DNA of 35,050 nt from a virus, in IMG/VR virus record IMGVR_UViG_3300047564_002975, positions 1-35,050 of that record. One strand, written 5' to 3'. The notes beneath the pieces are model-generated. The model did not search any database, was not told where the DNA came from, and saw only the letters and a program-made list of their open reading frames with translations. Each line of letters starts with the position of its first letter. Within the stretch, counting starts at the first letter, position 1. Shown piece by piece: positions 29,761-35,050 of this stretch. The translations under genes were made by a program, and so were the position numbers.

Positions 29761-29768
29761 TATAAATA
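29761..29768 (+). promoter_or_regulatory. Late promoter motif TATAAATA
   Basis: An exact motif starts 29 nt before the ATG of the endonuclease VII-type gene. Confidence 0.65.
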
Positions 29769-29789
29769 GTTAAAAGTTTAAATACCATA

Positions 29790-30314
29790 ATGAGAACCAC
29801 GAAGATTTGTAGAAGTTGCAACAAAGAACTTTCTGTCTCTGATTTTAGAGAAGGTCGTAGAAGGTGTATAAGATGTGAAGAAAAAACTTATGCAGAAAAC
29901 TGGGCGAGTAAAACTCATATCGTCTGCAACAAGTGTGGTGTAGAAAAACTTATTTCAGAATATTATAAAGGTCATAAGAGGTGTAAAGAGTGTTATAGTA
30001 AAGACTATAAAGATAAGAGACCTTCTTATGACGATAAGAAAGACTATATGTTGAAATATACTTATGGTGAAGATTTTGGATTAGAGCAATATAAAAACCT
30101 TCTACAAGAACAAAATGAAGTTTGTGTTATTTGTTTTAATCCAAATACAAATGGTAGAAAGGATAGTAATAACCTTTATGTGGACCACGACCATAAGACA
30201 GGAAAGGTTCGTGGATTGCTTTGTAGCAACTGCAACAGAATGCTAGGATTGGTTGGAGACAACTTAGATACATTAAGCAACGCAGTTAGATACCTACAAA
30301 AGCATAAGCACTAA
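29790..30314 (+). CDS. Endonuclease VII-type homing endonuclease (F-CphI-like), 174 aa
   Basis: Two or three zinc ribbons occupy the N-terminal half (C7/C10/C26/C29 and C46/C49/C65/C68). The C-terminal domain has C112-x2-C115, VDHDHKTGKVRGLLCSNC (D132-H135, C145-x2-C148) and LGLVGDN, the pattern of recombination endonuclease VII. F-CphI of cyanophage S-PM2, encoded between psbA and psbD beside an intron-bearing psbA, uses this motif. It may spread one or both introns; this is inferred from position. Confidence 0.88.
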   Translation: MRTTKICRSCNKELSVSDFREGRRRCIRCEEKTYAENWASKTHIVCNKCGVEKLISEYYKGHKRCKECYSKDYKDKRPSYDDKKDYMLKYTYGEDFGLEQYKNLLQEQNEVCVICFNPNTNGRKDSNNLYVDHDHKTGKVRGLLCSNCNRMLGLVGDNLDTLSNAVRYLQKHKH

Positions 30315-30320
30315 TACTCA

Positions 30321-30349
30321 TTGACTTCTTTGTTAAGAACTGTTAACAT
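30321..30349 (+). promoter_or_regulatory. Sigma70-type promoter of psbD
   Basis: TTGACT (30321-30326) and TAACAT (30344-30349) are 17 nt apart. Confidence 0.7.
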
Positions 30350-30354
30350 AAATA
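30347..30354 (+). promoter_or_regulatory. Late promoter motif CATAAATA overlapping the psbD -10
   Basis: The late motif shares three bases with the early -10 box and is 29 nt before the ATG, so psbD could be expressed both early and late. Confidence 0.5.
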
Positions 30355-30375
30355 TGATAAATCAATGAGGAGGCT

Positions 30376-31437
30376 ATGGTTTCATCTACACTTTCAAAAC
30401 CTATTCAACAAAGGGGGTGGTTTGATGTCTTGGACGACTGGCTTAAGAGAGATCGTTTCGTTTTTGTTGGCTGGTCTGGACTTCTTCTTTTTCCCACTGC
30501 TTATCTTGCTCTTGGTGGTTGGCTTACTGGGACAACTTTCGTTACGAGTTGGTACACTCACGGGTTGGCAAGTTCCTATCTGGAGGGTGCAAACTTTCTT
30601 ACTGTGGCAGTTTCTACTCCAGCAGATTCTATGGGTCATTCTCTTATGCTTCTCTGGGGTCCTGAGGCTCAAGGGGATTTCGTCAGGTGGTGCCAACTTG
30701 GGGGACTCTGGCCTTTTGTGGCGCTCCACGGGGCTTTCGCTCTAATCGGTTTTATGCTTCGTCAGTTTGAGATTGCTCGTTTAGTAGGGATTAGACCCTA
30801 CAACGCAATCGCATTCTCTGGTCCTATTGCAGTATTCGTTTCTGTATTCCTGATGTATCCACTGGGTCAATCCAGTTGGTTCTTTGCTCCCTCTTTTGGA
30901 GTGGCAGCAATCTTCAGGTTCCTTCTGTTCCTTCAGGGTTTCCACAACTGGACCCTCAACCCCTTCCATATGATGGGAGTTGCTGGTATACTGGGTGGAG
31001 CACTGCTCTGTGCCATTCACGGAGCAACTGTAGAAAACACTCTATTTGAAGACAGTGAACAAGCAAACACATTCAAGGCATTTGAACCAACACAAGAGGA
31101 AGAGACCTATTCAATGGTTACTGCTAACAGATTCTGGTCTCAGATTTTCGGTATTGCCTTTAGTAACAAGCGTTGGTTGCACTTTTTTATGCTTTTCGTT
31201 CCAGTTATGGGTCTCTGGACTTCTTCTATCGGCATCATCGGTCTTGCTCTTAACCTCCGTGCTTACGACTTTGTATCTCAGGAAATTAGAGCAGCAGAAG
31301 ATCCAGAATTTGAGACATTTTACACAAAAAATATACTTCTTAATGAGGGATTAAGGGCATGGATGGCTCCAGTTGATCAACCTGGGGAACGATTTGTCTT
31401 TCCAGATGAAGTTCTCCCTCGTGGGAACGCCTTGTGA
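30376..31437 (+). CDS. psbD: Photosystem II D2 protein, 353 aa
   Basis: D2 pairs with D1 in the photosystem II reaction centre. The sequence is full length and typical: [74 protein letters not shown], and the C-terminal RGNAL. No intron is seen. A GAGGAGG ribosome binding site precedes the ATG. It and psbA flank the endonuclease gene. Confidence 0.98.
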   Translation: MVSSTLSKPIQQRGWFDVLDDWLKRDRFVFVGWSGLLLFPTAYLALGGWLTGTTFVTSWYTHGLASSYLEGANFLTVAVSTPADSMGHSLMLLWGPEAQGDFVRWCQLGGLWPFVALHGAFALIGFMLRQFEIARLVGIRPYNAIAFSGPIAVFVSVFLMYPLGQSSWFFAPSFGVAAIFRFLLFLQGFHNWTLNPFHMMGVAGILGGALLCAIHGATVENTLFEDSEQANTFKAFEPTQEEETYSMVTANRFWSQIFGIAFSNKRWLHFFMLFVPVMGLWTSSIGIIGLALNLRAYDFVSQEIRAAEDPEFETFYTKNILLNEGLRAWMAPVDQPGERFVFPDEVLPRGNAL

Positions 31438-31464
31438 TAAAAATATAATACCCTGCGGAAACGC

Positions 31465-31486
31465 AAAGACCCTTCGGGGTCTTTTT
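31465..31486 (+). terminator. Intrinsic terminator of psbD
   Basis: An 8-bp stem AAAGACCC/GGGTCTTT with a UUCG tetraloop is followed by TT. The next promoter begins 2 nt later. Confidence 0.85.
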
Positions 31487-31487
31487 A

Positions 31488-31516
31488 TTGACTTATGACC
31501 CCAACTATGATATTAT
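31488..31516 (+). promoter_or_regulatory. Sigma70-type promoter after psbD
   Basis: TTGACT (31488-31493) and TATTAT (31511-31516) are 17 nt apart, directly after the terminator. The late motif TATAAATA follows at 31516. Confidence 0.7.
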
Positions 31517-31523
31517 ATAAATA
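31516..31523 (+). promoter_or_regulatory. Late promoter motif TATAAATA
   Basis: It starts 23 nt before the ATG at 31539 and overlaps the end of the early -10 box. Confidence 0.6.
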
Positions 31524-31538
31524 ATAATAGAGTGTTAA

Positions 31539-32114
31539 ATGAATATGGGATTAAATAAAAAATCAATTCCTTGCGGAGGATTAGTTGGAAAAACTTTTGG
31601 GAGACTGACTGTTTTAAGAGAATATAGTAATAAAAAATATATTCTATGCGAGTGCTCTTGTTCTTGCGGTGGAAATACAACTTCAACAAGAAGAGAGGGA
31701 TTGTTAAATGGTAGAACTCAATCTTGTGGATGTATTCGTAAAGAAATAGTAAACGCCAAAAATCGTGAAAGATTTGACCCCAACGCAGTATCAAAATCAG
31801 TTGAATATAGAATTTTGACCAGAGCAAAAAGTAGAGCAAAGCAAAATAATATTCCATTCAATCTGGAACTTATTGATATAGTCATTCCCGAAACTTGCCC
31901 TTTACTTGGTATTCCTATTGAGATACAACCTAAAAAAGGTTATCATCCAAATAGTCCTTCATTAGATAAAATCATTCCAGAAAAAGGATACATAAAAGGT
32001 AATGTGTGGGTCATAAGCAATAGAGCCAACACACTCAAAAACGACGCTTCCCTACAAGAACTCCAAACACTCGTAGAAAATCTCAAATGCTCACATTACT
32101 CGCAGCATTCATAG
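31539..32114 (+). CDS. Putative homing endonuclease with N-terminal zinc domain, 191 aa
   Basis: Residues 15-66 (GLVGKTFGRLTVLREYS, then CECSCSCGG and SCGC) form the small metal domain often attached to phage HNH/AP2 homing enzymes. The C-terminal part has RILTRAKSRAKQNNIPF, CPLLGIPI, and SLDKIIPEKGYIKGNVWVIS with NRANTLK, a pattern of phage HNH-like nucleases that lack classic HH. It has its own late motif and lies after psbD. Confidence 0.78.
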   Translation: MNMGLNKKSIPCGGLVGKTFGRLTVLREYSNKKYILCECSCSCGGNTTSTRREGLLNGRTQSCGCIRKEIVNAKNRERFDPNAVSKSVEYRILTRAKSRAKQNNIPFNLELIDIVIPETCPLLGIPIEIQPKKGYHPNSPSLDKIIPEKGYIKGNVWVISNRANTLKNDASLQELQTLVENLKCSHYSQHS

Positions 32115-32161
32115 CATTCGGTATTTTTATGTTTATTATTTCTATATCACAAGACCTATGA
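32087..32161 (+). CDS. 24-aa membrane peptide
   Basis: The peptide is one hydrophobic helix (MLTLLAAFIAFGIFMFIIS) with a short polar end. It starts inside the 3' end of the endonuclease gene and overlaps the next ORF by ATGA. It could be a native small gene at the site where the endonuclease landed. Not assigned. Confidence 0.45.
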   Translation: MLTLLAAFIAFGIFMFIISISQDL

Positions 32162-32280
32162 TATCCTCCACAACGCCTCATAAAATCGCAGAGATCCTCA
32201 GAGATACCTGGCCTAATCTCTATAGACCTGCAAAGAATTACAAACCACCATCACAGTCTAAAAAGTCATATAATAACTAA
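32158..32280 (+). CDS. Small hypothetical protein, 40 aa
   Basis: MISSTTPHKIAEILRDTWPN is followed by a Lys- and Pro-rich end. It is coupled to the upstream peptide by ATGA. The late motif at 32277 overlaps its stop codon. Likely a small conserved phage ORF; no function known. Confidence 0.55.
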   Translation: MISSTTPHKIAEILRDTWPNLYRPAKNYKPPSQSKKSYNN

Positions 32281-32284
32281 ATAT
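32277..32284 (+). promoter_or_regulatory. Late-like promoter motif CTAAATAT
   Basis: It lies 34 nt before the ATG of the repeat protein gene and is a variant of the late consensus. Confidence 0.4.
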
Positions 32285-32310
32285 CTTTATCATATCAGAG
32301 TCAAATTATT

Positions 32311-33672
32311 ATGGAAGAACAACTGCAACTTGAGGAAACTCAACGAACAAATCAACAGTCACAGGATTCAACTCCACACGATCCTAGTGCAGCACTCAGA
32401 AATCCAGAAGGATATACGCAAGTTCCTGATGTTCTTGCTGAAACTCCGATAGAAGAAGTTGAACCAATTAATGTTGGCCAGGTTCAGGTCACAAATCCTC
32501 AATTAGAAGATGCAAATTTTAATGAGGTCTTTGGTGGTTCGGGTGATGTTCCTGTTCTTGGTGATAATGATACTGCTAGAACTAGAGTATCAAATTCAAT
32601 TCCATTATCAGCAATCAATAATGCTTCTCTGGATTCTTTACCTAACACTAACAATATTACTAACAACAGTTTCAACAGTACTGATAATCCTGTTGATGAA
32701 GAAGAAATTGTAGATCCTCCTGTTGATCCTCCTGTAGATCCTCCTGTAGATCCTCCTGTTGATCCTCCAGTAGACCCACCTGTTGATCCTCCTGTTGATC
32801 CTCCAGTAGACCCACCTGTTGATCCTCCAGTAGACCCACCTGTTGATCCTCCTGTTGATCCTCCAGTAGACCCACCTGTTGATCCTCCTGTTGATCCTCC
32901 TGTTGATCCTCCAGTAGACCCACCTGTTGATCCTCCTGTTGATCCTCCTGTTGATCCCGAAGACCCTGAGGATCCTGAAGATCCAGAGGATCCCGAAGAC
33001 CCTGAAGACCCTGAAGACCCTGAGGATCCCGAAGACCCTGAAGACCCTGAGGATCCCGAAGATCCTGAAGACCCTGAGGATCCCGAAGACCCTGAGGATC
33101 CCGAAGATCCTGAAGATCCAGAGGATCCAGAGGATCCAGAGGATCCTGAAGGTCCTGGTAAAGGAAATCCTGGTAATGATAAGGAAGTTGGTAATTCGCC
33201 TTGGGATGGAGAAACAGGAGCATCTGATAATCCAGGAAAAGGAAATCATCAAGATGGGCAAGACCCAGAAACTAATCAACCACCAGGCGACTCAAAGAAC
33301 GATGGATCAGGACAAAATAATACTCCTGGAAATGGTAATGATAATGGAGGAGGTGGAGGAGATGTTCCTGAAAGAGGGCAAAATAATGGATGGGGTAACG
33401 GAGATGATGATGCTCCAGGTAATTCAGGACCTAATAATGACGCTGAAAATGATCAAACTCCAGGTTCAAATACTGGAGATCTTGTAGATAAATTCTTGAA
33501 GGATCATTCTTTCAACGATGAATATGATAATCGTGGAGGAAGACCAGAGTTTGAGTATGAACCACAGAATACTGACGATGTAAATATTCCAGATGTTCCA
33601 GAACCTCTGATTGATTTTCAAGTTCCTGATTATCCAGATGATCTTGGTGGGTTTGACTTTACAGGTCAGTAA
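32311..33672 (+). CDS. Acidic Pro-rich repeat protein, 453 aa
   Basis: A non-repetitive N-terminus (about 134 residues, Gln/Asn-rich) leads into twenty DPPV units, then twenty-two DPE units, then a Gly/Asn-rich part and a C-terminal tail (YDNRGGRPEFEYEP, then DVPEPLIDFQVPDYPDD). The repeats would form an extended rod with high negative charge. This fits a virion fibre, spacer or surface protein, but no homologue is recognised. The late-like promoter suggests structural expression. Confidence 0.85.
   Translation: MEEQLQLEETQRTNQQSQDSTPHDPSAALRNPEGYTQVPDVLAETPIEEVEPINVGQVQVTNPQLEDANFNEVFGGSGDVPVLGDNDTARTRVSNSIPLSAINNASLDSLPNTNNITNNSFNSTDNPVDEEEIVDPPVDPPVDPPVDPPVDPPVDPPVDPPVDPPVDPPVDPPVDPPVDPPVDPPVDPPVDPPVDPPVDPPVDPPVDPPVDPPVDPEDPEDPEDPEDPEDPEDPEDPEDPEDPEDPEDPEDPEDPEDPEDPEDPEDPEDPEDPEDPEDPEGPGKGNPGNDKEVGNSPWDGETGASDNPGKGNHQDGQDPETNQPPGDSKNDGSGQNNTPGNGNDNGGGGGDVPERGQNNGWGNGDDDAPGNSGPNNDAENDQTPGSNTGDLVDKFLKDHSFNDEYDNRGGRPEFEYEPQNTDDVNIPDVPEPLIDFQVPDYPDDLGGFDFTGQ
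32713..32952 (+). repeat. Tandem 12-nt repeat, 20 units (DPPV codons)
   Basis: Each unit is GAY CCN CCN GTN. Third-base variants form a higher-order pattern, for instance GATCCTCCTGTT alternating with GATCCTCCAGTA and GACCCACCTGTT. Confidence 0.95.
32953..33150 (+). repeat. Tandem 9-nt repeat, 22 units (DPE codons)
   Basis: Units of GAY CCN GAR continue directly from the 12-nt repeat, ending before GGTCCTGGT. Synonymous differences show that the units are not a recent simple expansion throughout. Confidence 0.95.
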
Positions 33673-33673
33673 A

Positions 33674-33699
33674 AGTATTCTATACTGATAGAAATACTT
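33674..33699 (+). other. Hairpin after the repeat protein gene
   Basis: AAGTATT-CTAT pairs with ATAG-A-AATACTT around a 4-nt loop, with one bulge. No T tract follows, so it may be an mRNA-end or processing hairpin rather than a strong terminator. Confidence 0.5.
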
Positions 33700-33708
33700 C
33701 TACAAATA

Positions 33709-33948
33709 ATGGACGATATACTAAATCAAATCACAACTACAATTGAAACTTTGGGATGGAATATTGATGATGATATTCGTGTAGAAGTTGGCGGAGTTGC
33801 AGCTACAGGAACTGCAACTCATCCCGATGCAAATCCAAAGTGGGCAAAACCTTTTGGATCTGTAACTTATCAAAATGATGCATTTGTTGTTATCAAAAAT
33901 CGTAGTCGTAATCCTGTAGTTTCATCAAAGGCACCTGAGAATGAATGA
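33709..33948 (+). CDS. Hypothetical protein, 79 aa
   Basis: MDDILNQITTTIETLGWNID is helical, followed by a beta-rich part (RVEVGGVAATGTATHP, FGSVTYQNDAFVVIKN). No family is recognised. It overlaps the next gene by 8 nt, so the pair is co-translated. Confidence 0.7.
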   Translation: MDDILNQITTTIETLGWNIDDDIRVEVGGVAATGTATHPDANPKWAKPFGSVTYQNDAFVVIKNRSRNPVVSSKAPENE

Positions 33949-34213
33949 ATATTGGGTTGTAACAGACAATCGAACAGGAAAAGTTATCTGCCATTGTGCG
34001 GATATTAATGATGCGATAATGATGGTTGGATTTGATCCTCATTATCGCTCTTACAGTCGTCATCGTTTTATAATGGATCAGGTGATTAATGTAACCTCAA
34101 CAACAGATAAGCAACTCCCTGGACAACTTGGATTGCCTGCTGGTCAGGTAAATCAATTGGAACCCCATAAGATCAAACTTCCAGAAGGACAACAAGAACC
34201 TGTTAAAGTATGA
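33941..34213 (+). CDS. Hypothetical protein, 90 aa
   Basis: The N-terminal part (EYWVVTDNRTGKVICHCADINDAIMMV) looks like a small alpha/beta fold, followed by a Pro- and Gln-rich tail. It has the look of a conserved cyanophage small protein. Function unknown. Confidence 0.72.
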   Translation: MNEYWVVTDNRTGKVICHCADINDAIMMVGFDPHYRSYSRHRFIMDQVINVTSTTDKQLPGQLGLPAGQVNQLEPHKIKLPEGQQEPVKV

Positions 34214-34229
34214 TGAGTCATAAGGAACT

Positions 34230-34237
34230 CTAAATAT
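34230..34237 (+). promoter_or_regulatory. Late-like promoter motif CTAAATAT
   Basis: It lies 28 nt before the HNH gene start, a variant of the TATAAATA found before the other endonuclease genes. Confidence 0.45.
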
Positions 34238-34257
34238 TTGCGGTACGCATCTTACGA

Positions 34258-34620
34258 ATGCCACTTTACTCCACTTCAGAAGAACTTTTATTTAATCTTG
34301 AAGCGATCTCAAGTTCAGAAGCAAGACGAAAATGGAGACAATCAATTAAAGAAAGATGGAATTATGAATGTGCATATTGTGGGAGTGATGAAGTTCTTAC
34401 ATTAGATCATATAGTTCCAAGATCTAAAGGTGGAAGTGATAGGGTTACAAATGTCTTATGTGCTTGCAAAAAATGCAATCACTCAAAGGGACATCAAAAA
34501 TGGTATGATTGGTACTTACAACAACCATTCTTTACAACAGAAAGATTGTCTGATATTATTGAGTGGCAAAAACAGATTAATAATATTGAGTACAGCGTCT
34601 ACCGCCCTAAATATCAATAA
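34258..34620 (+). CDS. HNH endonuclease (McrA-like core), 120 aa
   Basis: The core is C38-x2-C41, L49-D50-H51-IVPRSKGGS, N65, and C70-x2-C73-N74 with K77-G78. This is the classic HNH of McrA and many phage enzymes. An N-terminal helical region (7-35) precedes it. It is less AT-rich and lacks extra zinc domains compared with the tRNA-region HNH genes, so it may be a resident nuclease rather than a homing one. Confidence 0.88.
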   Translation: MPLYSTSEELLFNLEAISSSEARRKWRQSIKERWNYECAYCGSDEVLTLDHIVPRSKGGSDRVTNVLCACKKCNHSKGHQKWYDWYLQQPFFTTERLSDIIEWQKQINNIEYSVYRPKYQ

Positions 34621-34630
34621 AATTTAATTG

Positions 34631-34726
34631 ATGGACTCTTACAGTATTCGCCCCCTGCTAGAAACGGCTGGGGGATTTCTAATTTCAATACTCATAATTT
34701 TAATTCCAATACTCATACTACTATGA
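34631..34726 (+). CDS. 31-aa membrane peptide
   Basis: MDSYSIRPLLETAGGF precedes a pure hydrophobic helix (LISILIILIPILILL). It overlaps the glutaredoxin start by ATGA, which supports translation. The CCCCC/GGGGG-like inverted repeat (34651-34674) lies within it. Its function is unknown. Confidence 0.5.
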   Translation: MDSYSIRPLLETAGGFLISILIILIPILILL

Positions 34727-34962
34727 AATTTACAGTTTATTCAAAACACGGTTGCCCTTATTGCACTAAAATCAAACAAGTGTTAGAGTTGGCAAATCTT
34801 GAACACGTAGTTTATACTCTTGGGGAAAACTTTGATCGTGATGGATTCTATGCAGAGTTTGGAGAAGGGTCTACCTTTCCTCAGGTAATTTTAAATGATC
34901 AAGAACATCTTGGTGGTTGTATGGATACGGTTCAATATCTAAAGGAGCAAAATTTGGTTTAA
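34723..34962 (+). CDS. grx: Glutaredoxin, 79 aa
   Basis: The active site is C11-P-Y-C14 after KFTVYSKHG. The cis-Pro segment is TFPQVI (P53) and GGCMD follows. It would reduce ribonucleotide reductase or other disulfides using glutathione. Phage glutaredoxins in T4 relatives serve nucleotide synthesis. It is coupled to the preceding peptide (ATGA) and to the next gene (TAATG). Confidence 0.95.
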   Translation: MKFTVYSKHGCPYCTKIKQVLELANLEHVVYTLGENFDRDGFYAEFGEGSTFPQVILNDQEHLGGCMDTVQYLKEQNLV

Positions 34963-35050
34963 TGGAAAGTACATTTCACGAAGTTTATTTTGATGTAGAG
35001 AAAGCAATTGATCTTGCTTTTAATGGACAGTTTGTGTTAAAATTTTACGA
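34962..35050 (+). CDS. Start of a hypothetical protein (3' partial)
   Basis: The frame begins MESTFHEVYFDVEKAIDLAFNG and is open to the window end. The start overlaps the glutaredoxin stop by one base, in the same operon. No family can be told from 29 residues. Confidence 0.65.
   Translation, partial: MESTFHEVYFDVEKAIDLAFNGQFVLKFY

Noticed and set aside
32713-33150. CRISPR array
   Set aside because: The repeats are contiguous 12- and 9-nt coding units with no spacers.
32638-33487. Long ORFs in other frames over the repeat gene
   Set aside because: The stop-free 12- and 9-nt repeats keep all frames open; the proteins are simple repeats without promoters or binding sites.
34651-34674. CCCCC/GGGGG inverted repeat as a terminator
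   Set aside because: No T tract follows and it lies within a coupled small ORF before glutaredoxin.

Overview
The window reads as part of the genome of a T4-like cyanophage (a contractile-tailed virus of marine Synechococcus or Prochlorococcus). The evidence is psbA and psbD, two high-light-inducible protein genes, pstS, T4-style late promoter motifs (NATAAATA), a tRNA cluster, many small tightly overlapping ORFs, free-standing HNH homing endonucleases, a phage lysozyme and tail or virion protein genes. Nearly all genes are on the + strand. The exception is a small minus-strand island at 24461-25793.

Layout. 1-1508: the end of a lysozyme-like or tail gene, then small late genes, including a membrane protein and an Hc1-like histone gene. 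1505-6290: a tRNA cluster (Arg, Ala, Leu, Gly, Asn, a tRNA-like gene, Val, Ser, Pro, an odd class II tRNA, Met) mixed with three HNH endonuclease genes, a Dps-like gene, a Phd/YefM-like antitoxin gene and several small hypotheticals. Most tRNA groups have their own sigma70-type promoter (TTGACN-17-TATNAT). 6291-6492 is a hairpin-rich stretch with no credible gene. 6549-19334 is a 12.8 kb surface-glycan cassette: a nucleotidyltransferase, RmlB, RmlC, a GDP-mannose 3,5-epimerase, three further SDR epimerases, a methyltransferase, and glycosyltransferases including GT11 (alpha-1,2-fucosyltransferase type) and GT6 (ABO blood-group type). 19423-22014: an SLH/OprB-type porin and PstS with a plausible Pho box. 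22088-23267: two hli genes, a 28-aa membrane ORF, a peroxiredoxin and a 53-aa ORF. 23298-24478: a C39-like peptidase and a GH24 lysozyme. 24461-25793 (minus): six overlapping small genes, including a staphylococcal-type nuclease. 25866-27949: two virion protein genes. 28186-31437: psbA, an endonuclease VII-type homing endonuclease gene, and psbD. 31539-35050: another homing endonuclease, small ORFs, a DPPV/DPE repeat protein, an McrA-like HNH gene, glutaredoxin, and a partial gene at the edge.

The most notable features follow. (1) psbA is split by two short group I introns that share a 54-nt identical block. The second sits inside the codons for manganese-cluster ligands. Splicing restores an exact 359-residue D1. 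(2) At four places an intrinsic terminator hairpin carries the -35 box of the next promoter in or across its 5-nt loop, with the T-tract in the 17-nt spacer. (3) Every free-standing endonuclease gene has a late-promoter motif 23-32 nt before its start codon. (4) GT11 and GT6 genes lie in one cassette, suggesting a histo-blood-group-like glycan.

All family calls come from reading the sequence. No database search was run.
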